54,794 bases of DNA from Clostridia bacterium (lineage in GTDB: Bacteria; Bacillota; Clostridia; Oscillospirales; CAG-272), in the NCBI GenBank assembly GCA_017465885.1, contig JAFTVG010000030.1:1-54794 (forward strand), in the 5' to 3' direction. The notes under the pieces were generated by a model. That model was not told the origin of the DNA, searched no databases, and worked only from the letters and a program-made list of their open reading frames with translations. Shown one piece after another: positions 1 through 8,584 of this stretch (positions within the stretch are counted from its first letter, which is position 1; every line of letters starts with the position of its first letter). The position numbers and the translations under genes were made by a program.

Positions 1-237
1 GTGAAAGACAACTATGGCTATGACGGGGAAATGAAAACGCTTCACTTGATAAAAACGGATGACGGCTGGCGCGTCGACGGAGGCACCTTCTGGGAGCTTG
101 ATTTTGCAGACTATGAGTATACTCCCCCCAAGGCAGGCGACCCCACCGCCGCCTACGCCCTGATCTTCACCCTTGCTGCCCTTCCGCTTGCAGGTCTTGG
201 CGTGGCAGAGTGGAAAAGACGACGCAGGGCGGTATAA
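1..237 (+). CDS. C-terminal part of a secreted wall-anchored protein (5' end outside window)
   Basis: The frame is open from the first base, so this is the 3' end of a longer gene. The visible part ends in a proline-rich stretch with PPKAGD, a roughly 20-residue hydrophobic segment (ALIFTLAALPLAGLGV) and a basic tail (KRRRRAV). That order is typical of Gram-positive sortase substrates. The next two genes carry nearly the same tail with PQTGD or PKTGD, so the alanine here may be a degenerate sorting motif. No function can be assigned to the visible 78 residues. The annotated start is simply the window edge. Confidence 0.6.
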   Translation: MKDNYGYDGEMKTLHLIKTDDGWRVDGGTFWELDFADYEYTPPKAGDPTAAYALIFTLAALPLAGLGVAEWKRRRRAV

Positions 238-343
238 AGGCGACGCGCAGAGCGGTTTGAAAAGAAAAAAGCCGAAAAACGAAAACAAAACCAAAACTTA
301 AATCAAAACAAAAAACGAAACTAAACCGAAAGGAGCGAAGCTT

Positions 344-1315
344 ATGCTTAAAAGAACAATATCTTTGATTCTTGCCCTGCTTCTTTGCGAGGCAGCCCTT
401 GCCCTCGCCCCTTTGACCGCAAGCGGGGAAGAGGCGCCTGATCTTTGGCAAATGAAGGATGCTTTTGATGCTACGGATGACTTTTACCCCTATCGGTATT
501 ACGTGCATCCTGCTCTGTCAAATTGGCCGTTTGTGCTACTTTATGTGGAGGGTATCGGCGTGGAGCTTCGTATGGCAACCCAAGAAGAAAAGGAGTTTGC
601 CGTGGGTGTTGTGGGCGGATACGCAATTGTGTATGACGAATACGTTTCATTTTGCAAAAGCACGATGCTTGACGATGTTGAAACAGGGCGTTTTTTGGAC
701 TGTGCTTTGCTGCATTTGGTGAGAGCGTTAGACGTTAGCAAGGAGCAACTGATCGATGCCAATGAAAAAATGAGGACGGACCCCAAAGCTATCAGACCAT
801 TATTCACCATGTTTACAGATGTGGAGTTTGATGCTTTCTATGAAAGAATCAAGAAGGATATAGAAGATAGCGTTCTTCCCCAATTCTTTATAGAGGCACT
901 TTGCACCGAGGATTTCGTTGAGGCACAGAATCTCTTGTGTACGAACGGTGTTTTTCTTGAGGATGGAACGTATATAACGAATTTGTTTGGCGATGGACGA
1001 GATCTTGAAATCGGAGGCGTGGATAATAGATATTTCTCTGTGGAAGATCTGATTTCCGGAGGGATTCAAACGACAGCTTTCAGGCGGTATCTTAGCTCAA
1101 CCTACGGAGTGTGGGAGAAAGCGTGGATCAGCGAGTATGGCTATGACAGCGTTCAGATGGAAGCAAAATGGGAGAAACTAAATGCCTATTTAACGGAACA
1201 CCCTCCGCAGACCGGCGACGGCACTGCCGTCTACGCCCTGATCTTCACCCTTGCCGCCCTGCCGCTTGCAGGATTTGGGGTGTATGAGTGGAAAAAACGA
1301 CGCAGGGCGGTATAA
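344..1315 (+). CDS. Secreted protein with signal peptide and PQTGD wall-anchor tail, function unknown
   Basis: A 323-residue protein. Residues 1-28 form a signal peptide (basic MLKR, hydrophobic core, cleavage near TASGEEA). The tail from about residue 286 reads PPQTGDGTA, then a transmembrane helix and KKRRRAV, as in sortase substrates. The start ATG follows AAAGGAGCG. It is paralogous to the gene at 1500: both share the layout with KMRTDP or KMKTDP in the middle, and their tails are almost identical at DNA level. The central domain is not recognised. It probably sits on the cell surface. The family likely arose by local duplication, with the partial gene at position 1 as a third member or tail donor. 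Confidence 0.75.
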   Translation: MLKRTISLILALLLCEAALALAPLTASGEEAPDLWQMKDAFDATDDFYPYRYYVHPALSNWPFVLLYVEGIGVELRMATQEEKEFAVGVVGGYAIVYDEYVSFCKSTMLDDVETGRFLDCALLHLVRALDVSKEQLIDANEKMRTDPKAIRPLFTMFTDVEFDAFYERIKKDIEDSVLPQFFIEALCTEDFVEAQNLLCTNGVFLEDGTYITNLFGDGRDLEIGGVDNRYFSVEDLISGGIQTTAFRRYLSSTYGVWEKAWISEYGYDSVQMEAKWEKLNAYLTEHPPQTGDGTAVYALIFTLAALPLAGFGVYEWKKRRRAV

Positions 1316-1417
1316 AAGACGACGCGCAGGACGGTGTGACGGTTTATACCGCGAGGTTTTAAACCGTTGATCGAACCTGCCCCCGAAGTTTTAAAAAGCC
1401 CCGAAGTTTTAAAAAGC

Positions 1418-1445
1418 CCCCGAGCCTGCACCCGCAGGCTCGGGG
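1418..1445 (-). terminator. 12-bp GC-rich hairpin, terminator-like when read on the minus strand
   Basis: CCCCGAGCCTGC and its exact reverse complement are separated by four bases. On the plus strand no T run follows. On the minus strand the stem is followed by GGCTTTTTAAAA, which looks like an intrinsic terminator facing left. No minus-strand gene is nearby. Two direct copies of an 18-base CCCCGAAGTTTTAAAAAG unit lie at 1381-1416. Confidence 0.45.
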
Positions 1446-1499
1446 AAGAGCGGGACGATGAAAGAAAAATAAAATGAAAGACAGAAAGGAGTCCTTGAA

Positions 1500-2468
1500 A
1501 TGAAAAAAACACTCAAAAGGGCGCTGACAGCGCTGATCGCGGCGGCACTTCTCCTTTCCTGCCTGCCTCTTGGCACCCTTGCCGACACCGAGAGCGAATA
1601 CGACCGCCTGTGGGAAGAGAAAAGCAATATGGGAATCATTTTCGACTATTGCAATCATAGTGAAGAGAGCAGATTGGGCTCGCGGTTTTACTTGCCTCCC
1701 ACGACTGTGTTGCTTTATACCGAGCACGCAAAGGACTTCACCTTTGGTGTTATTGGCGAGGATTTCGAAGCTACCGAGATGGGTGACTACGTCACGTACG
1801 GGAGTGTTGTGTGTGCGTTTGGCTTCGGGGACGGGAAACGTCTTTACGTCAAGGAGCTTGTTGAAATAGGAAAAAGCTGCTATCAGGGATACGGGATAGA
1901 GGTTTATCCGCCACTATACTATTTTGTTCGAGCATTTGATATAGACAAAGAAGAATTAAAGCAGGCATATACAAAAATGAAGACCGATCCGGAATCTATT
2001 CGTGAGCTGCTTTCCTGCTTGAGTGATGAGGAATTTGAGCGGGCGGTAAGCGTGTCGGGCTATGGCGACATAAATCATCCGGATTGGGTTTTTGACGCCT
2101 TGTATTTGGACGACGAGGAAGAGGCACGCGCCTTGCTTTGCCGTTGTTGCTGTACCTATATTGACGGTGAATTCTTCTGGGATGATGACATCTTGTGGGG
2201 AAAATATACATTGGAAGAGTTGCAGGAAAAGGGCATTTTGACAAGATCCTTCAGGTGCTTCGTTAAGACTGCAAGAGCGCATCATGCATACGAGTATGAG
2301 CCGCCCATGCTTTCACAGCTTGAAGCCTACCTTGCTGAAAACCCCGAAAACGACCCGCCTAAGACCGGCGACGGCACCGTCGCATACGCTCTGATCTTTA
2401 CCCTTGCCGCTCTGCCGCTTGCGGGATTTGGGGTGTATGAGTGGAAAAAGCGGCGCAGGGCCATCTGA
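1500..2468 (+). CDS. Secreted protein with PKTGD wall-anchor tail, paralog of the preceding gene
   Basis: A 322-residue protein with a signal peptide at residues 1-28 (basic MKKTLKRALTAL, cleavage near LADTES). The C-terminal PPKTGDGTV motif is followed by a hydrophobic helix and a KKRRRAI tail, so it is probably sortase-anchored. The ATG is preceded by AGAAAGGAGTCCTTGAA. The body aligns loosely with the protein at 344: both have KMxTDPxxIR near the middle and an acidic region rich in aromatic residues. The central domain is not recognised and no catalytic motif is evident. Confidence 0.75.
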   Translation: MKKTLKRALTALIAAALLLSCLPLGTLADTESEYDRLWEEKSNMGIIFDYCNHSEESRLGSRFYLPPTTVLLYTEHAKDFTFGVIGEDFEATEMGDYVTYGSVVCAFGFGDGKRLYVKELVEIGKSCYQGYGIEVYPPLYYFVRAFDIDKEELKQAYTKMKTDPESIRELLSCLSDEEFERAVSVSGYGDINHPDWVFDALYLDDEEEARALLCRCCCTYIDGEFFWDDDILWGKYTLEELQEKGILTRSFRCFVKTARAHHAYEYEPPMLSQLEAYLAENPENDPPKTGDGTVAYALIFTLAALPLAGFGVYEWKKRRRAI

Positions 2469-2599
2469 CAAAGTCGGTTCTTTGACAGCGGGCTGTTTGA
2501 CTGTTGGCGTTCGGGAAAGCAGAAAGTGACGGTTGCTGTAAAGCAGGGATCGGTACGATCGGATCGCAGTAACCATAAAATGAATACAAAACGCAAAGA

Positions 2600-2645
2600 A
2601 AAGGTGCGGAGGCTTGCTTGATCGGCAGGCGCTCCGCCCTTTTTA
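2600..2645 (+). terminator. Possible terminator after the surface-protein cluster
   Basis: A GGTGCGGAG arm pairs imperfectly with CTCCGCCC about 16 bases later and is followed by TTTTT. The core of five pairs is exact and the outer part is weak. It lies between the wall-anchored genes and the cysE promoter. Confidence 0.45.
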
Positions 2646-2676
2646 AAAAAAAGGGGGCAAATCGTCAAAAAAACAC

Positions 2677-2705
2677 TTTACAAAAAGTTTTTTTTGGTGT
2701 ATACT
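2677..2705 (+). promoter_or_regulatory. Promoter of the T-box/cysE-cysS transcript
   Basis: TTTACA, a 17-base spacer, then TATACT. It lies just upstream of the T-box leader, which begins soon after 2712. Confidence 0.75.
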
Positions 2706-2711
2706 GATGGT

Positions 2712-2985
2712 GTATGAGATATAAAAAGGCGATGATCGGAAAAAATCCGCAGTTTTCCCGGACAGAGAAAGCGCTCCACGGGCTGAAAGGGCGTTTACGG
2801 GATGAAAAACGGCGGGCTGTGCGTCCGTGAGCCGAAAAGCTGAGCGTTTCTTGCCGTGCGGGGGACGGGTAGGCTCTTCCGTATGCTCTGCGTTAAAGGG
2901 TCAACGAGTGAGAAAGCAAAGTGGAACCGCGGCAAGCCGCCTTTGACCCCGAGGAAGGGGAAAAAGGGCGGATTTTTTGTTTTTT
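2712..2985 (+). promoter_or_regulatory. T-box leader controlling cysE-cysS (probably tRNA-Cys responsive)
   Basis: The conserved T-box sequence AAAGTGGAACCGCGG is at 2918-2932. It is followed by a terminator: CCGCCTTT (2937-2944) pairs with AAAGGGCGG (2963-2971), and a run of Ts follows. The long structured leader upstream fits stem I. T-box leaders sense uncharged tRNA and permit read-through when the amino acid is scarce. The genes controlled make and use cysteine, so tRNA-Cys is the expected ligand. A TGC triplet at 2820-2822 is a candidate specifier, but I could not fix the specifier loop by eye. Confidence 0.88.
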
Positions 2986-3047
2986 GCGCAAAGCGGCTTT
3001 GCTGTAGAGGGGATCTGCCGAGGGGTCAAGTCCAAAGGAGTGCTTTT

Positions 3048-3797
3048 ATGAGGATCAAGATCAAATTTGACGAAAAAGAATATTTTATCCCGCTCCCCGA
3101 CAAAAAGAGGGTGCAGGGCGCTGCAAAGACCTGCAAAACGGTGGTCAGCGAGGGGGTCTCTCAGCTTAAAAGCGACGTGAAGACAGTGCGCGAGCGCGAC
3201 CCTGCCGCCACCTCCGATATGGAGGTGCTTACTCTTTACTCGGGCATCCACGCCACCCTTGCCTACAGGGCGGCAAACGCTCTTTCAAGAAAGGGTCTGA
3301 CCTTTCCTGCAAGATGCATCAGCCAGGGCACCAAGATGATCACCGGCATTGAGATCCATCCCGGTGCCACCATCGGCAAGGATCTGTTCATCGACCACGG
3401 AAGCGGAGTGGTCATCGGCGAGACCGCCATCATCGGCGACGGCTGTACCATCTATCAGGGGGTAACCCTGGGCGGTACGGGCAAGGACGTGGGCAAGCGT
3501 CACCCCACCCTTGGCAACAACGTGATGGTGGGGGCGGGCGCCAAGGTGCTGGGCCCCGTGAACATCGGCAACAACACAAAGATTGCCGCGGGCGCGGTGG
3601 TTCTGACTGACATTCCCGACAATTGCACCGCTGTGGGCATTCCCGCGCGGATCGTGAAGAGGGATAACGTCAGGGTGGATGCCGACCTGGACCAGATCCA
3701 CGTTCCCGACCCCGTGGAAAGGGAATTTGCCCGTATCCGCGCCGAGATCGAGGAGCTGAAAAAAGAGCGTGACGGCGCAAAGACCGAAAAAGAATAA
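3048..3797 (+). CDS. cysE: Serine O-acetyltransferase
   Basis: Acetylates L-serine with acetyl-CoA, the first step of cysteine synthesis in the cytoplasm. The start at 3048 is chosen because AAAGGAG lies 7 bases upstream; the frame is open further back, but that stretch is the T-box leader. The 249-residue product shows the CysE signature: a short helical N-terminal part (YSGIHATLAYRAANAL), then EIHPGATIG, DHGSGVVIGE and a left-handed hexapeptide-repeat beta helix from about residue 100 to 210 (IYQGVTLGGTGK, HPTLGNNVMVGAGAKVLG). The N terminus is short, as in Firmicute enzymes. It is followed after 33 bases by cysS, the usual Firmicute pairing, and both lie behind the T-box. Confidence 0.93.
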   Translation: MRIKIKFDEKEYFIPLPDKKRVQGAAKTCKTVVSEGVSQLKSDVKTVRERDPAATSDMEVLTLYSGIHATLAYRAANALSRKGLTFPARCISQGTKMITGIEIHPGATIGKDLFIDHGSGVVIGETAIIGDGCTIYQGVTLGGTGKDVGKRHPTLGNNVMVGAGAKVLGPVNIGNNTKIAAGAVVLTDIPDNCTAVGIPARIVKRDNVRVDADLDQIHVPDPVEREFARIRAEIEELKKERDGAKTEKE

Positions 3798-3830
3798 ACT
3801 GAAGAAAGAAAAGCAACGAGGAGAAAAGAT

Positions 3831-5255
3831 ATGCTGAAATTATACAATTCCGCAACCAGAACCAAGGACGAATTCGTTCCCAACGACCCCAAGCTGGTGA
3901 CCATGTACACCTGCGGTCCCACCGTTTACCACTACGCCCACATCGGCAACCTGCGCAGCTACATCATGGAGGATATCCTTGACAGATACATCCGCTATAT
4001 GGGCTATCCCTTAAAGCGGGTGATGAACATCACCGACGTGGGACATCTGTCCTCCGACGCCGACACGGGCGAGGACAAGATGTTAAAGGGTGCAAAGAGA
4101 GAGCAGAAGAGCGTTTTAGAGATCGCCAAGTTTTACACCGACGCCTTTTTTGAGGACTGCAAGAAGTTAAACATCCGCCGTCCCGAGGTGGTGGAGCCTG
4201 CGACCCGTTGCATCGGAGAATTCATCAAGGTCATCAAGTCTCTTCTTGAAAAGGGCTATGCCTACGAGGCGGGCGGAAATATCTATTTCGACACCTCAAA
4301 GCTGGAGAAATACTACGTCTTCAACGATTTTGAGGAGGAGGATCTGGCAGTCGGCGTCCGCGAGGGCGTTGAGGAGGACGGCAACAAGAGAAACAAGGCA
4401 GACTTCGTTTTGTGGTTCACCAAGAGCAAGTTTGACGATCAGGAGCTGAAGTGGAACTCTCCTTGGGGCGTGGGCTACCCCGGCTGGCACATCGAATGCT
4501 CTTGCATTTCCATGAAGCATTTGGGTCCAAAGCTTGACATCCACTGCGGCGGTATTGACAACGCCTTCCCCCACCACACCAACGAGATCGCCCAGAGCGA
4601 GGCGTATCTGGGACACAAGTGGTGCAACCACTGGATGCACGTTCACCACCTGAACACCAATTCGGGCAAGATGAGCAAGAGCTCGGGAGAGTTCCTCACC
4701 GTTTCTCTTCTTGAGAGCAAGGGCTACGATCCTCTGGTCTATCGCTTCTTCTGCCTGCAGTCCCACTATCGTAAAGGTCTGGTCTTTTCTTACGAGAATC
4801 TTGACAACGCCGTGGCTGCCTTTGACAAGCTCGTTGCCCGCACCGCACAGCTTGTTTCCTCCGAGCAGGGTGCCGTAGAGGAGGAAAAGCTTGCTGCAAT
4901 GAAGGCTGCCTTCAGAGAGGCAATGGATAACGATCTGAATACCTCTCTTGCCGTGACCGCTCTTTACGACGCCTTGAAGGCAGACGCTACCCCTGCCACC
5001 AAGCTTGCCGCCGTTGCCGATTTTGACACCGTCCTCTGCCTTGACCTGATCAAGAAGGCGGAAAAGAAGGCAAACGAGGTGCAGTACGATGAAAGCGATC
5101 CCTTTATTGCCGAGATCCTTGAAGCCATCAAGAATAGGGCGCAGGCAAAGAAGGAAAAGAACTACGCCGAGGCAGACCGCATCAGAGGCGAGCTGCTTGC
5201 CAAGGGCGTGGAGCTGACCGACACCAAGGAGGGTACCACCTTCAAGCTTTTATAA
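3831..5255 (+). CDS. cysS: Cysteine-tRNA ligase
   Basis: Charges tRNA-Cys with cysteine in the cytoplasm. The 474-residue length is normal for this class I synthetase. The HIGN form of the HIGH motif is near residue 37, preceded by TCGPTVY with a zinc-ligand cysteine. The other zinc ligands lie in WHIECSC and the GGIDNAFPHHTNE region, and the KMSKS loop is near residue 280 (SGKMSKSSG). The ATG follows a GAGGAGAAAAG ribosome site. It is co-transcribed with cysE under the T-box, so cysteine supply and cysteine charging are adjusted together. Confidence 0.97.
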   Translation: MLKLYNSATRTKDEFVPNDPKLVTMYTCGPTVYHYAHIGNLRSYIMEDILDRYIRYMGYPLKRVMNITDVGHLSSDADTGEDKMLKGAKREQKSVLEIAKFYTDAFFEDCKKLNIRRPEVVEPATRCIGEFIKVIKSLLEKGYAYEAGGNIYFDTSKLEKYYVFNDFEEEDLAVGVREGVEEDGNKRNKADFVLWFTKSKFDDQELKWNSPWGVGYPGWHIECSCISMKHLGPKLDIHCGGIDNAFPHHTNEIAQSEAYLGHKWCNHWMHVHHLNTNSGKMSKSSGEFLTVSLLESKGYDPLVYRFFCLQSHYRKGLVFSYENLDNAVAAFDKLVARTAQLVSSEQGAVEEEKLAAMKAAFREAMDNDLNTSLAVTALYDALKADATPATKLAAVADFDTVLCLDLIKKAEKKANEVQYDESDPFIAEILEAIKNRAQAKKEKNYAEADRIRGELLAKGVELTDTKEGTTFKLL

Positions 5256-5326
5256 GCGGCGGCGCACCCTTTTTGACGGACGAAAAAGAAAGAATGTAAA
5301 AAAACTGTGAATTGATAAAAAAGGTG

Positions 5327-5355
5327 TTTACTTTTTAAAAGATTTGTGGTAAAAT
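5327..5355 (+). promoter_or_regulatory. Promoter of rpsO
   Basis: TTTACT, a 17-base spacer and TAAAAT. It leaves a leader of about 110 bases before rpsO. The leader holds several short hairpins, such as CTGCCGAAATGGCAG, and could be the usual S15 autoregulatory site. That regulatory role is inferred only. Confidence 0.65.
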
Positions 5356-5473
5356 ACTCTTTGCCTGCCGAAATGGCAGAGTAACGGATGCAAGGTATGC
5401 GGATCTGAGCGTTTTTAAAACGGTCTTCACCCACCGCGCACGTTGTATACCGAAAAATTTTATGAGGTGAAAA

Positions 5474-5740
5474 ATGATTACCAAGGAAGAAAAGCAGGCT
5501 CTTATCGAGCAGTACGCAACCCATCCCGGCGACACCGGCTCGCCCGAGGTTCAGATCGCAGTTCTGACCTACCGCATCAACCAGCTCACCGAGCACCTGA
5601 AGGTGAACCAGAAGGACCACCACAGCCGCCGCGGTATGCTGAAGATGGTTGGTCACAGAAGAAATCTGCTGGGCTACCTGCAGAAGAAGGATATCGAGAG
5701 ATATCGTGCAATCATTGCAAAGCTGAACATCAGAAAGTAA
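5474..5740 (+). CDS. rpsO: 30S ribosomal protein S15
   Basis: An 88-residue protein, the standard length for S15. It binds 16S rRNA in the platform of the small subunit. Diagnostic segments are [16 protein letters not shown], the H-x-K-D-x-H-S-R-R region ([16 protein letters not shown]) and [14 protein letters not shown]. The ATG follows TATGAGGTGAAAA. The next gene is pnp, a very common bacterial order. S15 often represses its own messenger through leader RNA; a leader of suitable length is present here, but the binding structure was not identified. Confidence 0.97.
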   Translation: MITKEEKQALIEQYATHPGDTGSPEVQIAVLTYRINQLTEHLKVNQKDHHSRRGMLKMVGHRRNLLGYLQKKDIERYRAIIAKLNIRK

Positions 5741-5753
5741 TATTTCCGGCACG

Positions 5754-5786
5754 GGGGTGCGACAGACGAGAAGTCAGTTGCACCCC
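5754..5786 (+). promoter_or_regulatory. Hairpin between rpsO and pnp
   Basis: GGGGTGC pairs with GCACCCC across about 19 bases, with an inner GAC/GTC match. No T run follows, so it is not a classical terminator. In other bacteria, hairpins here are cut by RNase III and mediate pnp autoregulation. That role is only inferred by position. Nothing else coding was found in 5741-6026. Confidence 0.45.
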
Positions 5787-6026
5787 ATCATACTGCAAAA
5801 ACGGCAAAAGGGAAGAGGGTGCTTCGGTATGCCGTTTGGCAGCAGGTCCTCCGAATGAAAAAAAGGACGGAGGGCAGGCAACCCTGCACGCGGGCTTTAG
5901 CAGTTAAAAAGAGGCTTTGGCAGGCTCGAAGCGGCTTTTTAAGTGCTAAAACCGCAGGCGTTATTGCGATAGCAACAAGAGAAAAAAGAAAAAGAGAAAT
6001 TGTGAAAACGAAAGGAATGAAGAACA

Positions 6027-8444
6027 ATGGTTACTTCCAAGCAGCTTGAATTCACCGGTGTCAAGGCGTATGAAACCACTTTGGCAGGCAGAACCCTTCG
6101 CGTGGAGACCGGCAAGATGGCAGGTCTTGCAAACGGCTCTTGCCTGATCAGCTACGGCGACACCACCATCCTTGCCACCGCCACCGCTTCCGCGAAGCCC
6201 CGCGACGGCATCGATTTCCTCCCCCTGTCCGTTGATTTTGACGAAAAGATGTACGCTGTGGGCAAGATCCCCGGCGGCTACCTGCGCAGAGAGGGCAAGC
6301 CCTCCGAAAAGGCAGTGCTGACCTCCCGCGTGATCGACAGACCTATCCGTCCCCTCTTCCCCAAGGACTTGAGAAACGACGTGGCTCTTGGTCTGACCGT
6401 GATGAGCGTGGACTATGACTGCGCTCCCGAGATCGTTGGTATGATCGGCGCTTCCATCGCGCTGTCTATCTCCGATATTCCCTGGAACGGCCCCATCGCA
6501 GGCGTTCAGATCGGTCTTTGCGAGGGCGAGCTGGTTGTAAACCCCACCTCCGCTCAGAGAAAGGTAAGCGATCTGCAGCTGACCGTTGCAGGATCTCTTG
6601 AGAAGGTGGTCATGATCGAGGCAGGTGCCAACGAAGTGCCCGACGACATCGTATACGACGGCATCATGATGGCTCACGAGGAGATCAAGAAGCTGTGCGC
6701 ATTCATCAACGGCATCGTTGCCGAGATCGGCAAGGAGAAGTTTGCATACCCCTCTTGCGAGCTGGATCACGATATGTTTGACGAGATCTTCGCTTACTGC
6801 GAGGAGGCTGTGATGGACGCAATGGACACCGACGACAAGAACGTCAGAGACGCCAAGATGCAGCCCATCATCGACGATATCGAGGAGAAGTTCTCCGAGA
6901 AGTATCCCGAAGTGCCCGCTATTATGGGCGAGCTGATCTACAAGATCCAGAAGAAGATCGTAAGACGCTGGCTGCTGGTTGACAAGAAGAGAGTTGACGG
7001 CAGAAGAATGGACGAGATCAGACCTCTTGACGCACAGGTCGACCTGCTGCCCAGAGTTCACGGCTCGGGTATGTTCACCAGAGGTCAGACTCAGGTGCTC
7101 TCGGTTGCGACCCTGGGTACTCTGGGCGATGCACAGGAGCTGGACACCATCGACGAAGAGACCGAAAAGAGATATATGCACCACTACAATATGCCCGGCT
7201 TCTCGGTAGGTGAGGCAAAGGCACTCCGTTCTCCCGGCAGACGTGAGATCGGTCACGGTGCACTGGCTGAAAGATCTCTGATCCCCGTACTGCCCTCCGT
7301 TGAGGAATTCCCCTACGCTATCCGCGTGGTATCCGAGGTCATCTCCTCCAACGGCTCCACCTCTCAGGCATCCGTTTGCGGCTCGACTCTGGCTCTGATG
7401 GCTGCAGGCGTGCCGATCAAGGCACCCGTTGCAGGCATCTCCTGCGGTCTGATCACCGCTGAGGACGGCTCTTGGGACACCATGATCGACATCCAGGGCG
7501 TAGAGGACTTCTACGGTGATATGGACTTCAAGGTGGCAGGTACGCACAAGGGTATCACCTCCATCCAGATGGACCTGAAGATCGACGGTTTGACCCCCGA
7601 GATCATCAAGTCTGCATTCGATCTGACAAGACAGGGCAGACACCACATCATCGACGACGTGATCCTCAAGGCCATCCCCGCACCCAGAGAAGAGGTTTGC
7701 GAGTGGGCACCCAAGATGATCACCATGCACATCAAGACCGAGAAGATCAGAGAGGTCATCGGTAAGGGCGGCGAAGTGATCCAGAAGATCCAGGCTGACT
7801 ACGGCGTAAAGATCGACATCGAGGAAGACGGTACCGTCTATATCGCATCCCCCAACCGTGACGGCGCACTGGGCGCACAGAAGGTCGTGGAGGGCATCTG
7901 CTTCGAGCCCGAGGCAGGCACCATCTACACCGGTAAGGTGACCCGCATCATCCCCATCGGATGCTTCGTGGAGTTCGCTCCCGGCAAGGAGGGTATGTGC
8001 CACATCAAAGATCTGGATACCTCTTACGTTGCGGCTGTTGAGGACGTGGTAAACGTGGGCGACACTGTGACCGTGAAGTATCTGGGTGTAGACGAGAAGG
8101 GCAGAATGAACCTGTCCAGAAAAGCTGCAATGCCCGGCTACGACGAGAGCGCAGAGAAGAAGGACAAGGCTCCCCGCTCCGACAGAGGACCCCGTGAGGG
8201 CGGCAGAGGCGATCGCGGCGGCAGAGGCGATCGCGGCGGCAGAGGCGACAGAGGTGACAGAGCGCAGAGAGGTGACAGACCTCAGAGAGAGCCCCGCTAC
8301 GAGCGCACTCCCAAGGCAGTGACCGAAGAAAAGGCACCCGAGGCAGTTGCTCCCGCTCCCGAAGCGCCCAAGGCAGAGACTCCCGCAACCGAGGAAAAGG
8401 AAAAGAAGGGCTTCTTCTCCTCTCTCTTCGGCGGCAAGGGCTGA
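6027..8444 (+). CDS. pnp: Polyribonucleotide nucleotidyltransferase (PNPase) with RG-rich tail
   Basis: Phosphorolytic 3'-to-5' exoribonuclease of RNA decay. The 805 residues comprise a first RNase PH domain (about 1-215, with DFLPLSVDF and PIRPLFPK), a helical linker, a second RNase PH domain (about 300-540, with SVCGSTLALMAAGVP), a KH domain (about 561-620, VIGKGGEVIQKIQ) and an S1 domain (about 631-703, GCFVEFAPGKEG). Bacterial PNPases are usually about 700 residues. The extra 100 are an RGD/RGG-rich stretch built from a DNA repeat near 8199-8262, an acidic proline-alanine segment and a final KKGFFSSLFGG motif. The ATG follows AAAGGAATGAAGAACA. Confidence 0.96.
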   Translation: MVTSKQLEFTGVKAYETTLAGRTLRVETGKMAGLANGSCLISYGDTTILATATASAKPRDGIDFLPLSVDFDEKMYAVGKIPGGYLRREGKPSEKAVLTSRVIDRPIRPLFPKDLRNDVALGLTVMSVDYDCAPEIVGMIGASIALSISDIPWNGPIAGVQIGLCEGELVVNPTSAQRKVSDLQLTVAGSLEKVVMIEAGANEVPDDIVYDGIMMAHEEIKKLCAFINGIVAEIGKEKFAYPSCELDHDMFDEIFAYCEEAVMDAMDTDDKNVRDAKMQPIIDDIEEKFSEKYPEVPAIMGELIYKIQKKIVRRWLLVDKKRVDGRRMDEIRPLDAQVDLLPRVHGSGMFTRGQTQVLSVATLGTLGDAQELDTIDEETEKRYMHHYNMPGFSVGEAKALRSPGRREIGHGALAERSLIPVLPSVEEFPYAIRVVSEVISSNGSTSQASVCGSTLALMAAGVPIKAPVAGISCGLITAEDGSWDTMIDIQGVEDFYGDMDFKVAGTHKGITSIQMDLKIDGLTPEIIKSAFDLTRQGRHHIIDDVILKAIPAPREEVCEWAPKMITMHIKTEKIREVIGKGGEVIQKIQADYGVKIDIEEDGTVYIASPNRDGALGAQKVVEGICFEPEAGTIYTGKVTRIIPIGCFVEFAPGKEGMCHIKDLDTSYVAAVEDVVNVGDTVTVKYLGVDEKGRMNLSRKAAMPGYDESAEKKDKAPRSDRGPREGGRGDRGGRGDRGGRGDRGDRAQRGDRPQREPRYERTPKAVTEEKAPEAVAPAPEAPKAETPATEEKEKKGFFSSLFGGKG

Positions 8445-8469
8445 TCGCTTCAGTAAAAAAGCATAAAAA

Positions 8470-8510
8470 GGGGCTGTCTCAAATTACAAATTTGAGACAG
8501 CCCCTTCTTT
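8470..8510 (+). terminator. Terminator after pnp
   Basis: A 15-bp perfect stem, GGGGCTGTCTCAAAT against its complement ending at 8504, with a 5-base loop, followed by TTCTTTC. Confidence 0.9.
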
Positions 8511-8522
8511 CTTTAAATCTGC

Positions 8523-8551
8523 TTGACAAGGGGTGAAAAAGAGGGTATAAT
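8523..8551 (+). promoter_or_regulatory. Consensus promoter of the lipoprotein gene
   Basis: TTGACA, a 17-base spacer and TATAAT: a perfect sigma-A consensus 33 bases ahead of the ATG at 8585. Confidence 0.85.
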
Positions 8552-8584
8552 CAAGGAAAATCCATCGGCCAAAAGGAGACTTCC

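Noticed and set aside
2856..3047. N-terminal extension of CysE starting at 2856
   Set aside because: The stretch contains the T-box and its terminator, and a strong ribosome site precedes the ATG at 3048.
5961..8003. Open frame of 680 residues on the minus strand across pnp
   Set aside because: It is an antisense shadow of pnp, whose plus-strand product is certain; codon use is odd and no ribosome site precedes it.
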